64,000 bases of DNA, taken from the NCBI RefSeq assembly GCF_031583595.1, contig NZ_CP134145.1, forward strand, positions 4,340,001 through 4,404,000. Reading direction: 5' to 3'. How positions within the stretch are numbered: position 1 is the first letter of the stretch; each line of letters opens with the position of its first letter. The DNA is from Thalassotalea psychrophila (GTDB lineage Bacteria; Pseudomonadota; Gammaproteobacteria; Enterobacterales; Alteromonadaceae). Made by a program: the position numbers and the translations under genes. This document shows, one piece after another, positions 1 to 9,913 of this stretch. The notes under the pieces were generated by a model. The model was not told the origin of the DNA and did not search any database. It saw only the letters and a list, made by a program, of their open reading frames with translations.

Positions 1-1
1 T

Positions 2-904
2 GGCTTAACCGATATAAAAAATGTTTTCGAACCCTTAGTACCCGGAACCTATAAGGTAGAGAATACCGATGCTTATCACAGTCATTTAATGACCGATGGT
101 ATGAGTAGTGAAGAATTCGGTAAAAGATGTGCTCATGAAATTGAACGAGCAATCATAATTGAAGGTCCTGATACGGTTGCTGCGGTCTTTTTAGAGCCGG
201 TGCAAAATTCAGGTGGTTGTATTGTTCCGCCTGATGGTTACTTTCAAGAAGTGCGGAAAATCTGTGATAAATACGGCATTATGCTGGTTTCAGATGAAGT
301 CATCTGCGCATTTGGCCGTTTAGGGCATATGTTTGGCTGTGAAAAATTTGATTATTTACCCGACATTATTACCTGTGCTAAAGGGATCACTTCTGGCTAT
401 TCCCCTATGGGGGCAATGATTTGCCGAGATTACTTAATGGAACCTTTCCTTAAACCTGATAAGTATTTCATGCATGGTATTACCTTTGCTGGTCATCCAG
501 GCGCGTGTGCTGCTGCCATGGCTAACTTAGATATCTTTGAAAAAGAAGATGTTCTTGGTAATGTTCAGCGCAATGAAGGCTTATTTCGAGAGCTTTTAGA
601 GAGTTTATATGATATCCCAATTATTGGTGATGTCCGTGGGGCCGGCTATTTTTGGGGAATTGAAATTGTTAAAAACAAAGCAACAAAAGAAGCACTAAAT
701 GAAGATGAAGCAAAAGATATCTTATTTAACTTCTTATCTCCAAAATTATATGAAAACGGTCTTATTTGTCGTACCGATGATCGTGGTGAGCCAGTTATAC
801 AATTATCTCCACCTTTGATTTGTGGCCCTGATGAATTGCGAGAAATAGCACGAATTTTGCGCAAAGTACTCACCGAAGCAGCAGAGCTAGTTGCAAAACT
901 ATAA
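2..904 (+). CDS. class-III (PLP) aminotransferase, 5' end outside window
   Basis: The reading frame is open from the first bases of the window, so this is the C-terminal two thirds of a fold-type I PLP aminotransferase of class III. Visible family marks are the SDEV segment with the Asp that contacts the PLP ring nitrogen, followed by CAKGITSGYSPMGA, whose Lys should form the Schiff base, and the FAGHP segment that closes the active site of the partner subunit. The family uses omega-amino acids or diamines with pyruvate or 2-oxoglutarate. The aldehyde dehydrogenase and the SpdH-like amine dehydrogenase downstream suggest a diamine or polyamine substrate; that is inference. The substrate cannot be read from the sequence alone. 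Confidence 0.9.
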   Translation, partial: GLTDIKNVFEPLVPGTYKVENTDAYHSHLMTDGMSSEEFGKRCAHEIERAIIIEGPDTVAAVFLEPVQNSGGCIVPPDGYFQEVRKICDKYGIMLVSDEVICAFGRLGHMFGCEKFDYLPDIITCAKGITSGYSPMGAMICRDYLMEPFLKPDKYFMHGITFAGHPGACAAAMANLDIFEKEDVLGNVQRNEGLFRELLESLYDIPIIGDVRGAGYFWGIEIVKNKATKEALNEDEAKDILFNFLSPKLYENGLICRTDDRGEPVIQLSPPLICGPDELREIARILRKVLTEAAELVAKL

Positions 905-1074
905 CGACACATAAAATTAATTATTAAACAGCAGTTTATGAAAATAAACATTATAAAGCAGACCAGTGGCGACCATCTGGATCAAATGAAACGATTGATA
1001 ATATTAATCTATCAACAGAACAGTTTTCGCCTCTGTAATTGCTTGTAATAGCAGAATATACAAAAGGATATATA

Positions 1075-2493
1075 ATGCGAATATACGATAAATTCTACAT
1101 CAATGGCCAATGGGTTGCACCGATAGGGAATGGCACAGACGAGGTAATTAACCCTGCTAATGGTGAAGTATCAGCCAAAGTACCTTATGGCAATACTGAA
1201 GATGTTAATGCTGCAGTCAGTGCGGCTAAAAATGCATTTTCTTCCTGGTCACAAACGTCTGCAGCTGAAAGAGCTGAATTTTTGAGAAAAATAGCTGCCG
1301 AAGGTGAAAGACGAAATGCTGATTTAACTCAAACAGTGGTAGATGAGCTGGGTATGCCAATTCAACATGCTGCTGCATACCAAGTTGATCCATTGGCGAT
1401 TATTTGTGAATCCTATGCTGATAAAGCAAAACATATGGAAGAAAGCAAAGAAATTGGTAATTCAGTAATTGTTCAGGAACCCATTGGTGTTTGCGCGATG
1501 ATTAATCCATGGAATTACCCAATCTGGCAAATGATTGGCAAAGTTGCTCCTGCAATTGCTGCTGGTTGTACCATGGTGGTAAAAGCTGCCAGCCAGACTC
1601 CAAGCCATCTGTTTATGTTTGCAGAAATATGTGATGCCGTCGGATTGCCCGCTGGCGTATTTAATATTGTTCACGGCAGTGGGCGTGAAATAGGTACGGC
1701 GCTAAGTTCTCATCCTGATGTTGATATGGTGACCTTCACCGGCTCAACAGCCGCAGGTGTACAAGTTACTAACGCAGCTGCTCCAGCGGTAAAGAGAGTT
1801 TGTCTTGAACTAGGCGGTAAATCTCCGTTTATCATTACTGAAGAAGCCGACTTGGACGCTGCCGTTGATTTTGGCATCAATGATGTAATGGTTAATACCG
1901 GCCAGACCTGTAATGCGATGACCAGAATGATCGTGCATGAGTCTGTTTATGATAAGGCGGTGGAATTAGCCAAGTTTAAAACTGAAGCTCTATTAGTAGG
2001 TGATCCCAATAACCCCGAAGTATTTGTTGGCCCCATGTCATCTGCAGGTCAAAAACAGACCGTCCTCGATTATATTGACCAGGCTGTTGCACAAGGTGCT
2101 AATTTGGTTACTGGTGGAACAGAAATGCCAGAAGGAATGACAACCGGTCACTATGTGTTACCAACCGTTTTTTCTAATGTCACTAATGATATGGTCATTG
2201 CTCAAGAAGAAGTTTTTGGACCTGTTTTAGTAATGATCAAATATTCATCTGTTGATCAGGCGGTAGAAATTGCCAATGATACCCCTTATGGCTTGGCGGC
2301 GTCAGTATGGGCTGGCGATAAGAACAAAGCCACAGCAATCGCGAGAAGAATTCGTGCTGGTCAGTGTGCTATTAATGGTGGTGATGCCAATCATGAAGCA
2401 CCATTTGGTGGCTATAAAGAATCTGGAAATGGCAGAGAGTTTGGTATGGAAGGATTGCACGAATACTGTGAGTTAAAAGCAATGCAGTATTAA
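1075..2493 (+). CDS. NAD(P)-dependent aldehyde dehydrogenase
   Basis: This is a 472-residue aldehyde dehydrogenase of the usual family length. Glu245 in the LELGGKSP motif and the catalytic Cys279 in NTGQTCNAM are both present, as is the substrate/NAD segment MINPWNYP. I chose the ATG at 1075 because AAGGA lies just upstream. An upstream TTG at 1039 would add 12 residues with no homology value. The gene follows the class-III aminotransferase by 170 bases and precedes an SpdH-like amine dehydrogenase, so oxidation of an aminoaldehyde such as 3-aminopropanal or 4-aminobutanal is a reasonable guess, but specificity is not proven. Confidence 0.93.
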   Translation: MRIYDKFYINGQWVAPIGNGTDEVINPANGEVSAKVPYGNTEDVNAAVSAAKNAFSSWSQTSAAERAEFLRKIAAEGERRNADLTQTVVDELGMPIQHAAAYQVDPLAIICESYADKAKHMEESKEIGNSVIVQEPIGVCAMINPWNYPIWQMIGKVAPAIAAGCTMVVKAASQTPSHLFMFAEICDAVGLPAGVFNIVHGSGREIGTALSSHPDVDMVTFTGSTAAGVQVTNAAAPAVKRVCLELGGKSPFIITEEADLDAAVDFGINDVMVNTGQTCNAMTRMIVHESVYDKAVELAKFKTEALLVGDPNNPEVFVGPMSSAGQKQTVLDYIDQAVAQGANLVTGGTEMPEGMTTGHYVLPTVFSNVTNDMVIAQEEVFGPVLVMIKYSSVDQAVEIANDTPYGLAASVWAGDKNKATAIARRIRAGQCAINGGDANHEAPFGGYKESGNGREFGMEGLHEYCELKAMQY

Positions 2494-2518
2494 ATTTACT
2501 CTGCACTACAATAATTTG

Positions 2519-2552
2519 AATCCCCCCATAAATAAAAAAGAGGGGGGATTTT
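2519..2552 (+). terminator. Rho-independent terminator after the aldehyde dehydrogenase
   Basis: A nine-base-pair stem (AATCCCCCC against GGGGGGATT) with an A-rich loop is followed by TTTT, 25 bases after the aldehyde dehydrogenase stop. Confidence 0.75.
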
Positions 2553-2671
2553 ACCTATCTATCAATTTTGCTCTCTTCAGTATATGATTTTTAAAATCAT
2601 CAAGAGCAATTCCTTTTCCAACAAGGCAATCTCCATAGCTAAAAGTAGCTTCAATAAGTAAGGATTATGAA

Positions 2672-4585
2672 ATGAGTAAAATAACAAGAAGAAACTTTAT
2701 TAATGGCTCTTTAGTGTTGGCTGGATCATCACTTTTGCCTTTTGGATGCTCTAACGATGCCATTATAGATAGCGCTGAAACTGCCAACTATCCTCCCGCA
2801 CTGACAGGATTAAGAGGAAGCCATAAAGGGTCAAACACTCATGCTCATGCAAAAGCTTGGCAGAATAAAAGTGATTGGGGAGAAACCAATGCATTACAAG
2901 AAGAATATGACCTTGTTGTTGTCGGTGGCGGAATTAGCGGTTTATCGGCAGCATACTTCTACCAGCAAAAGCATGGCGTTGATAAAAAAATATTAATACT
3001 TGAAAATCATGACGATTTTGGTGGCCACGCGAGAAGAAATGAACATACTGTTGATGGTGATACTCGCTTAACTTTTGGAGGCTCACAAACGATTCAAAAC
3101 CCAGAAAGTTATAGCGATGTATCTATAAAATTATTAGATGATTTGGGCATTGATTTAGAACGTTTTAAAAGCGCCTACGACTTCAATTTTTATAAAAAGC
3201 ATAACCTAAAAGCGCTAACTTATTTTAACAAGAAAACATTTTCTGAGGATAAAGTAGTAATGCATCCTTATAGTAATTACCCTTATTTTATCGAGGGCAT
3301 TGATCTATCAGAATTGTCAGTTGAAGAAGCAGCAGAACAAGCGCCGCTAAGTCAAAAAGGCAAGGCACAACTGCTTAGAATATTAAAGGGAGGTTTGCAT
3401 GCCATTGACGTTCCTAAAAATGACCTCGCTGAATATATCGCTACACATTCATACTTCGATTATCTGAAAAACACCTTGGGGGTGGATGATCCTGCAGTAC
3501 TTGAAATGGCGAGAAATTCATGTGCCGATAATCATGGCGCTGGCACGGATGTACTTTCTATTGAGGAAGCAATGGACTCAGGAGTCATTGGCTTCTCCCC
3601 TTCAGCGATGCAAGATTTTATGGCGGCAGACAACTTAGATGCAGACCAAGAAAAACATAGCAATTTGTACGGGGAAGAACAGTATATTCATCACTTTCCT
3701 GATGGCAATTCTACCATTGCCCGCATGTTAGTCAAAAAAATGATCCCTAAAGTTGGTAAAGGTGAAAATGCCGAAGAAATACTGCTGTCTAAGTTCAACT
3801 ATGAGCAATTAGATAAAGACAGCAACATAGTTAGGCTACGACTCAACAGTACCGTAATAAATGTTGAACATGATGGCGATCCCTTAGATTCCAACTCTGT
3901 ATCCGTTAGCTATATCAATGACGATAAAGCCTACCGAGTAAAATCAAAAGCGGTTGTTATGGCCTGTTACAATATGATGATCCCCCATCTAGTGCCAGAC
4001 TTACCGGAAGAACAGGCGGCAGCAATGAAGCGGCTGGTGAAGATACCATTAATGTATACTTCTGTAGGATTAAAGAACTGGAAAGCGATTAAAGACATTG
4101 GAATGGGTATCGCTATGTGTCCCGGCAATATGCACCAAGTAGTTTATATGGATTTCCCAGTGAACATGGGAGGCTATCAATATACTAAATCACCAGAAGC
4201 TCCCTGCGTTATTCAAATGGTGAGTTGTCCATTTGGCGGTACCGTTGGCGATCCACCCGTTGAGCAATTCAAACAAGGAAGGTACAAAATGCTCAACCTA
4301 AAATTTGAAGATTATGAGCAAGAGATCAGAGAACATTTAACCGGTATGCTGCCAACTGACTCGTTTGATTTTGACAGAGACGTGGAAAGTATTACCGTTA
4401 ATCGCTGGGCACACGGTTATGCTCATGGAGGTGTAGCACTGTTTGACCCGGAGCTCTCCGATTTAGCAATTATAGGGCGTAAACCTTTTGGTCGAATAAC
4501 CATTGCTAATATCGATTCAGCGACTAGCTCATATGCAAATATTGCCATAGATCAAGCATGGCGAGCCGTCAATGAGCTGAAATAG
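2672..4585 (+). CDS. exported FAD-dependent amine dehydrogenase, spermidine dehydrogenase (SpdH)-like
   Basis: The 637-residue protein starts with a Tat-type leader: TRRNF, then a hydrophobic stretch, then LLPFGC, which also fits a lipobox. The mature part should be periplasmic and perhaps lipid-anchored. A dinucleotide-binding motif VVVGGGISGLSA lies at residues 81-92 and is followed by an acidic strand end, LILEN. Total length, the twin-Arg leader and the early YPPALTGLRGSHKGS segment are like the SpdH group of bacterial spermidine dehydrogenases. SpdH cleaves spermidine into a diamine and an aminoaldehyde, which the neighbouring aminotransferase and aldehyde dehydrogenase could use. A good AAGGA precedes the ATG. 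The family assignment is by recall; the amine substrate is inference. Confidence 0.75.
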   Translation: MSKITRRNFINGSLVLAGSSLLPFGCSNDAIIDSAETANYPPALTGLRGSHKGSNTHAHAKAWQNKSDWGETNALQEEYDLVVVGGGISGLSAAYFYQQKHGVDKKILILENHDDFGGHARRNEHTVDGDTRLTFGGSQTIQNPESYSDVSIKLLDDLGIDLERFKSAYDFNFYKKHNLKALTYFNKKTFSEDKVVMHPYSNYPYFIEGIDLSELSVEEAAEQAPLSQKGKAQLLRILKGGLHAIDVPKNDLAEYIATHSYFDYLKNTLGVDDPAVLEMARNSCADNHGAGTDVLSIEEAMDSGVIGFSPSAMQDFMAADNLDADQEKHSNLYGEEQYIHHFPDGNSTIARMLVKKMIPKVGKGENAEEILLSKFNYEQLDKDSNIVRLRLNSTVINVEHDGDPLDSNSVSVSYINDDKAYRVKSKAVVMACYNMMIPHLVPDLPEEQAAAMKRLVKIPLMYTSVGLKNWKAIKDIGMGIAMCPGNMHQVVYMDFPVNMGGYQYTKSPEAPCVIQMVSCPFGGTVGDPPVEQFKQGRYKMLNLKFEDYEQEIREHLTGMLPTDSFDFDRDVESITVNRWAHGYAHGGVALFDPELSDLAIIGRKPFGRITIANIDSATSSYANIAIDQAWRAVNELK

Positions 4586-4679
4586 CTTGATTTGGCAGGA
4601 AGAAAGGTTTTCCTTGTGGTTTTTGTTAAAAATAATGAAGCAGAATAGCTATAGCTAATAATTCACGTTTCGGTAAAGT

Positions 4680-4716
4680 AAAAAGCACTATACTTCTAAT
4701 ATATAGTGCTTTTTAT
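4680..4716 (+). terminator. terminator hairpin after the SpdH-like gene
   Basis: AAAAAGCACTATA pairs with TATAGTGCTTTTT across a short loop, giving a 13-bp stem that ends in a T run. It lies about 95 bases downstream of the SpdH-like stop codon. Confidence 0.8.
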
Positions 4717-4834
4717 AGCTGAAGCTATTTATCATAATATGCTGTTTTCTAATCCTCTTGACCTTAAGTTATTGAAAAGGTTAATGTCTGAGAAGAATGA
4801 AAAGCGGTCCTATCCAATTTAAGAAAAAACACAC

Positions 4835-4999
4835 CGTCATTGCGGCGCAGGCCGCAACCTCCCTACGTATGGTGAGGTTCTAAAAAAATAACTTAGAACT
4901 ATTGAAACCCTAAACAAGCTTTTAAAATAAGTTCAGAAAATTATTCTTTTAAATGCACGCTATATCCGAAAGGGGGTTGCGGCCTTCGCCGCAATGACG
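4835..4999. repeat. pair of inverted REP-like palindromes (REPIN-like element)
   Basis: Two copies of a REP-like unit face each other: 4835-4863 and, inverted, 4972-4999. Each copy starts CGTCATTGCGGCG and is itself a hairpin, TTGCGGC/GCCGCAA with a four-base loop. They differ at one loop base and by one inserted base, and enclose about 110 bases of ordinary AT-rich sequence. Nothing else is visible in the 600-base gap apart from the terminators. No REP-associated tyrosine transposase gene is present in the window. Confidence 0.8.
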
Positions 5000-5097
5000 T
5001 GGTTAATTGTTTCTGATTATTGACCTGATATCTGCAAATTAATCGTCTCTGAATGGCACAAAACTACCGTTCATAGCCACTTTTAAACTGGAGGAGA

Positions 5098-5120
5098 TCC
5101 CACCTAAAAGCACGGTGGGA
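5098..5120. terminator. possible terminator hairpin of the minus-strand catabolic operon
   Basis: TCCCACC and GGTGGGA form a 7-bp stem 65 bases past the end of the minus-strand operon. There is no clear T run on that strand, so termination is only a possibility. Confidence 0.35.
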
Positions 5121-5185
5121 ATACGGTTATTTTTCTATTTTTACATGTGTTACGCGTTTTAACTATCGATGACTTTGTAGAAACT

Positions 5186-7633
5186 TTAACACTTAATCTT
5201 TGCCATCGTTGGGTCATACATTGGTCTTAGTGATGCTTTAGCTTTGTAACGAACACCTGCTACTTCAATTTCAAACTTAGCATTGTCAATATACTCTTTA
5301 TCAACCCCAGCAGGATCTTCAATATAACCAAGTGCTACCGCACCACCAAGGGTGTGTCCGTACATGCCAGAACGCACGTAGCCTTTGATTTCGCCATTAC
5401 AATAAATAGGTTCGTTGTGATAAAGCATCGGTTCAGGGTCTTCTAGTAGAAACTGAACCAGCTTTTTGGTGCAAGTGCTTTGCTTCTGCTTTAACAACGC
5501 ATCTCGTCCGATAAAGCCACCGGGTTTGTCATATTTAACCGCAAACCCTAAGCCAGCTTCAATTGGCGTGTCTTCATCCATTATATCGTGGCCCCAATGG
5601 CGGTAGCCTTTCTCGATACGTAGAGAATTAAGCGCGTGGTAACCAGCATGAACAAGTCCAAACGGTTCGCCTGCCTTAATTATTTCATCGTAGACATTTT
5701 GCGCAAATTCGGTTGGAATATACAGCTCCCAACCAAGCTCGCCAACAAAGGTAATACGCGATGCGCGAACAAACGCATAGCCCAGTTCAACTTCTTGGCT
5801 TGTAGCAAAAGGAAATGCTTCATTGGATAGATCATTTGGCGTCATCGATTGTAATAAGTTACGAGCGTTGGGCCCCATGATAGAAATAACAGCCATGCCT
5901 GATGTGACATTGGTTAAGTAACAATTGGCATCTTCAGGCAAATGGTTTTTCAACCAATAAAAATCTTTAGTTTCGGTTTCGCCTGAGGTTACCACTAAGT
6001 AATCATCGTTTGCGATTCGAGTAACGGTTAAATCGGCTTCGATACCACCATCTTCATTTAACCATTGGGTATAAACTAGGCGGCCAGGTTTAACTGAAAC
6101 GTTGTTGGCACAAATGCGATTTAAAAAGCTTTCGGCATCGATTCCTTGCACCCTAAACTTAGCAAAAGACATTTGATCAAACAGCGCAACATTTTCACGT
6201 ACGGCTTTATGCTCGGCGGCGGAATGTTCAAACCAATTTTGTCTGCCATAACTGTATTCATATTCGGCCTTTACACCTTCGGGTGCATACCAGTTAGGCC
6301 TTTCCCAACCAAACGCCGAACCATGACAGGCGCCTTTGGCTACAAGCCGGTCATAAATTGGAGATTTGCGCACACCACGGGCAGTTTCAAACTGTCTAAA
6401 TGGCCAGTGCGTTGCATACAATAAACCTAAGCTCTCACTTACTCTGTCATGCAAATATTTTCGGTTACGCTGAAATGGCAAGTTGCGCTTAATATCTACT
6501 TCCCATAAATCCGCCGGTGGTTTAGAATTTTTCATCCATTCTGCAACCACTTTTCCAATACCTCCTGCTGATTGCAGGCCAATAGAATTAAGACCTGCGG
6601 CAACAAAACAGTTACTTACATTAGGCGCCTGACCAATGTGATAACGAACATCTGGAGTAAAGCTTTCTGGACCACAGAAAAAGGTTTGAATGCCGGCATT
6701 TTCCAGCGCAGGAATACGGTGCATCGCAGATAGCATTAATGGTTCAAAATGTTCGAAATTACCAGGGAGTTCATCAAAACAAAAATCCTCGCGAATGCCA
6801 TTCATGCCCCAAGGTTTTGCTTTAGGCTCAAATGCGCCCATTAATAATTTACCGGCATCTTCTTTGAAGTAAGTACAGCTATCGTAATCGCGAAGTACAG
6901 GCACCTCTCGTGATAAACCAGTGACATTATCAAATACTACATAGTAGTGCTCACAGGCATGTAACGGCACATTAACGCCAATGGTTGCTGCAATTTCTCT
7001 AGTCCACATGCCAGCACACATCACGACAAAATCGGCATCAATTTTACCATGGTCGGTTTCTACACCTGTGAGTCGGTCACCATCACGAATCACTTTTTCT
7101 ACTTTAACGTTTTGAAATATTTGCGCGCCGCCATTACGGGCACCTTTTGCCAACGCTTGCGTGGTGTCGGTGGCATTAGCTGTACCATCGGTTGGAATAT
7201 ATATACCGCCTAATACATCTTCGGTATTAACCAATGGATACATACGTTCAATTTCAGCCCTAGTGACGGTATCTACCTGCATATCGAACACTTTTGCCAT
7301 TGAGGCGTTTCTTTTTAATTCTTCAAAGCGCTCGCTATTGGTAGCAATTGAAATTGAACCGGTTTGTTTATAGCCAGTTGATTGTCCTGTTTCAATTTCT
7401 AGTTCGCGGTAAAGCTCAGAGGTATACTTGGCCAGTTTGGTCATATTTAATGAGTTACGAAGCTGGCCAACCAAACCCGCGGCATGCCATGTTGTGCCAC
7501 AGGTTAATTGTTTGCGCTCCAGTAGCACAACATCTTGCCAACCAATTTTTGTTAAATGGTAGGCGATAGAACAACCGATAACACCGCCGCCAACAATGAC
7601 AACACGAGCTTTTTTGGGAAGTTGCTTATTCAT
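5186..7633 (-). CDS. dimethylglycine/sarcosine dehydrogenase-like FAD enzyme with GcvT domain
   Basis: An 815-residue two-part flavoenzyme. Residues 1-400 are a D-amino-acid-oxidase-type FAD domain with VVIVGGGVIGCSIAYHL at the N-terminus and a GTTWHAAG segment whose His is where this family attaches FAD covalently. The second half, from about residue 430, is a folate-binding GcvT-type aminomethyltransferase domain (QMSFAKFRVQG, then the VHAGYHALNSLRIEKGYRHWG region). This fusion is the known architecture of dimethylglycine and sarcosine dehydrogenases, which demethylate N-methylglycines onto tetrahydrofolate. It is the last gene of the minus-strand operon, 97 bases after the PuuB-like oxidase. 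Its fit with the aminotransferase/MmsA genes is unclear; it could act on another N-alkyl amino acid. Confidence 0.85.
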   Translation of the reverse strand: MNKQLPKKARVVIVGGGVIGCSIAYHLTKIGWQDVVLLERKQLTCGTTWHAAGLVGQLRNSLNMTKLAKYTSELYRELEIETGQSTGYKQTGSISIATNSERFEELKRNASMAKVFDMQVDTVTRAEIERMYPLVNTEDVLGGIYIPTDGTANATDTTQALAKGARNGGAQIFQNVKVEKVIRDGDRLTGVETDHGKIDADFVVMCAGMWTREIAATIGVNVPLHACEHYYVVFDNVTGLSREVPVLRDYDSCTYFKEDAGKLLMGAFEPKAKPWGMNGIREDFCFDELPGNFEHFEPLMLSAMHRIPALENAGIQTFFCGPESFTPDVRYHIGQAPNVSNCFVAAGLNSIGLQSAGGIGKVVAEWMKNSKPPADLWEVDIKRNLPFQRNRKYLHDRVSESLGLLYATHWPFRQFETARGVRKSPIYDRLVAKGACHGSAFGWERPNWYAPEGVKAEYEYSYGRQNWFEHSAAEHKAVRENVALFDQMSFAKFRVQGIDAESFLNRICANNVSVKPGRLVYTQWLNEDGGIEADLTVTRIANDDYLVVTSGETETKDFYWLKNHLPEDANCYLTNVTSGMAVISIMGPNARNLLQSMTPNDLSNEAFPFATSQEVELGYAFVRASRITFVGELGWELYIPTEFAQNVYDEIIKAGEPFGLVHAGYHALNSLRIEKGYRHWGHDIMDEDTPIEAGLGFAVKYDKPGGFIGRDALLKQKQSTCTKKLVQFLLEDPEPMLYHNEPIYCNGEIKGYVRSGMYGHTLGGAVALGYIEDPAGVDKEYIDNAKFEIEVAGVRYKAKASLRPMYDPTMAKIKC

Positions 7634-7730
7634 ATGTATTTCAACTCAAACTAACTGATATATCGATACATTACACGTCGAAAAAAACTCTGCCTACTAC
7701 TCTATTGGGGTATATTGAAAGCTCAATGAC

Positions 7731-9140
7731 TTAGCAGGTAAAACCTAAATTTAATTTATCTAGAAGTTTTAGCCACCAGCCCCTTTTTCCGTTGTTTTTA
7801 TCGGCCTTTATTAATGCTTGTTGAGTAAGTCGTACGCCAAGCCAACGAAATGGCTCAGGCGCCCAAGGCATTGGTTTTTTCTTCACAAATTGCATATCGA
7901 GGATATCAGTAGGCTGGTACCCTAACAGCTCAATACCGATACGAGCGCCGAAACGAGATGCACCAACACCTAAGCCTGTATAGCCTACCGACCAAGCCAC
8001 GCGGCCATTATAAGCAGAGCCTGGTACCATACAAAAACGGGTTGATGTGGCAATAATACCGCCCCAACGATGAGAAAATTTCACCCCTGCAAGTTGTGGG
8101 AAGGTTTCAAAAAATTCTTTCGAAAGCTGCTCATATCGCTCTGGAATATCGGCATGGTTTTGGCCAGTACCTTTATTGAAATAATAGCTAACCGCACCAC
8201 CACCACCCCAGGTAATTCGATTATCTTTGGTCATTCGATAGTAATGAAACATATTGGCATGATTACCTAGGGCAAACCGAGACTCACCCCAGCCAATTGA
8301 TGCAAGTTGTTCATCGGTTAAAGGCTCTGTTGCTATTTGATAATCCCAAACAGGAATGGTTGGTTTGTTTACTTTGTCGATAGGATTTTTATAAGCATTA
8401 GTTGCCATTAAAACCTTGGCACTTTTTATGGTGTGCCCGTTGGCACTAGCTTGCATCTTATTTGAGCCTAAAGTAGCGATGTCCTGCAAAGGTGTATTTT
8501 CATAAATGCGAACACCGAGCTTTAACAGTACTTTTTTCAAGCCCCAACAAACTCTTCCTGGGTCGACAACACCATCTAAACCGTCACGGCGCCATAATCC
8601 AGCTAAATATGTAGGTGAATTTACCTGTTGCTGCATACCTTGTTGATCAAACCAAATTACATCGTCGCCAGCGGCTTTTTCTTGCTCATATTGGTCGTGT
8701 AAATCAGCTACGCCAGCTTCATTTGTTGCCACTTCAGTTGAGCCTACTTTTTCATAACGGGCATCAATGTTGTAACGTTCAAATGTGGCGATTAACTCGG
8801 CCATATTTTGTTGGCCTAGTTCATACAAACGCTCTGCTTCACCCGGGAAATGGTGATCTGTATTAGTTTCACCATGGGCTAAACTTGAATCTAAGAAACC
8901 ACCACAACGGCCAGACGCGCCATCACCAACAAAGGTTTTTTCAATTAATATAATATCAGTTTCAGGCTCTCGTTCTTTTACTTGCAGCGCCGCCCAAAGG
9001 CCTGTAAATCCACCACCAACGACTAATAATTCGCATTCTTCATCAGCAGAAATAGCCGGCAATGTTTCAGGCATCACGGCCGGATCATGCCATAATGGGC
9101 AATATTTTGAATCTTTCAGCGCTTTTAAATGTGCTTGCAT
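7731..9140 (-). CDS. FAD-dependent amine oxidoreductase, PuuB-like
   Basis: A 469-residue DAO-family flavoprotein. The FAD motif LLVVGGGFTGLWAAL lies near residues 38-52 and is followed by the acidic strand end IILIEK and the GASGRCGGF segment typical of the gamma-glutamylputrescine oxidase-like branch. The C-terminal part has the GYTGLGVGASRFGA flavin-contact motif. The family oxidises secondary or primary amines to aldehydes. In this operon, beside a class-III aminotransferase and MmsA, it may feed an aminoaldehyde or amino acid into the beta-alanine route; that is inference. It could equally act on an N-methylated amino acid handled by the adjacent DMGDH-like enzyme. Confidence 0.8.
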   Translation of the reverse strand: MQAHLKALKDSKYCPLWHDPAVMPETLPAISADEECELLVVGGGFTGLWAALQVKEREPETDIILIEKTFVGDGASGRCGGFLDSSLAHGETNTDHHFPGEAERLYELGQQNMAELIATFERYNIDARYEKVGSTEVATNEAGVADLHDQYEQEKAAGDDVIWFDQQGMQQQVNSPTYLAGLWRRDGLDGVVDPGRVCWGLKKVLLKLGVRIYENTPLQDIATLGSNKMQASANGHTIKSAKVLMATNAYKNPIDKVNKPTIPVWDYQIATEPLTDEQLASIGWGESRFALGNHANMFHYYRMTKDNRITWGGGGAVSYYFNKGTGQNHADIPERYEQLSKEFFETFPQLAGVKFSHRWGGIIATSTRFCMVPGSAYNGRVAWSVGYTGLGVGASRFGARIGIELLGYQPTDILDMQFVKKKPMPWAPEPFRWLGVRLTQQALIKADKNNGKRGWWLKLLDKLNLGFTC

Positions 9141-9208
9141 AAATAGTTCTCAATTTTAGCGTTATTTTGTTTTAAATTTATGATCATTAAATGGCAAGGT
9201 GATCTAGA

Positions 9209-9904
9209 TTATGACTTTACTTCAACATATTGTTGAACAGTAGTCTCAGTTGCCAGCCATTTACAAACGACACCTTTTGGAATAAAGAAAGCATCGCCCG
9301 CTTTAAAGTGATAACAAGCCCCTTCCTGGTCTTCAAGTTTAAGCTCACCGCACTGTAAATAGATAAAACTATGGTTAGGCACAGCTGCAAAATCTTGTTC
9401 TATGCTTTTATAATGCTTTGTGCCAGCAATGAACCTATTTTTACTATCTTGATAATGAATAACATTTTCAGCATCGGTTGAAGGCTCAAACTTAACTATC
9501 GAATCTACTACAGCCTGCTCTGGGATAACTTCACTTGGGTGTTCTGAGATCACATAAAACTTGCGCAAATAATCTTGTTGATGCCATTGGCAGTCATAAC
9601 CTTTTGGTATAACAAATGACTCTCCTGCCGTTACGGTTTCAACAGCGCCAGTTTTGCAATTTTTTATATCAACCTTACCTTCAAGAATAACCATAAACTC
9701 ATCGCAGGCATAAGGGCCAGCAGCTTCTATCATTGCAGTGGTATCCCAAAGCCCGACGTACAGCCCCAAGTCGTCATTATCATAATAACTAAAGGTGTGC
9801 TGGACAGGAAGTTCTGACTCAAACATTGCTTGTTCAAGCTCGTCCTCATTTGCTCTAAACCCTTGCGGGTTAGAGCTTAACAATATTATTTTGTTATCGG
9901 TCAT
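9209..9904 (-). CDS. two-domain cupin protein
   Basis: A 231-residue protein with two similar halves. Each carries the cupin signature around a short beta motif and a FxIPKGxxCxW segment: FVIPKGYDCQW near residue 100 and FFIPKGVVCKW near residue 215. The repeat shows a bicupin produced by duplication. Bicupins act as metal-dependent dioxygenases, isomerases or sensors, and I cannot say which applies here. It sits nine bases downstream of mmsA in the operon, so a role in degradation of the same amine or amino acid is likely. Metal-binding His residues are sparse, which leaves a non-catalytic role possible. Confidence 0.75.
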   Translation of the reverse strand: MTDNKIILLSSNPQGFRANEDELEQAMFESELPVQHTFSYYDNDDLGLYVGLWDTTAMIEAAGPYACDEFMVILEGKVDIKNCKTGAVETVTAGESFVIPKGYDCQWHQQDYLRKFYVISEHPSEVIPEQAVVDSIVKFEPSTDAENVIHYQDSKNRFIAGTKHYKSIEQDFAAVPNHSFIYLQCGELKLEDQEGACYHFKAGDAFFIPKGVVCKWLATETTVQQYVEVKS

Positions 9905-9913
9905 GGGTTAATC

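Noticed and set aside
925..1039. 35-codon open stretch between the aminotransferase and aldehyde dehydrogenase
   Set aside because: It reads like protein but has no start codon or known match; could be a remnant, too short to support.
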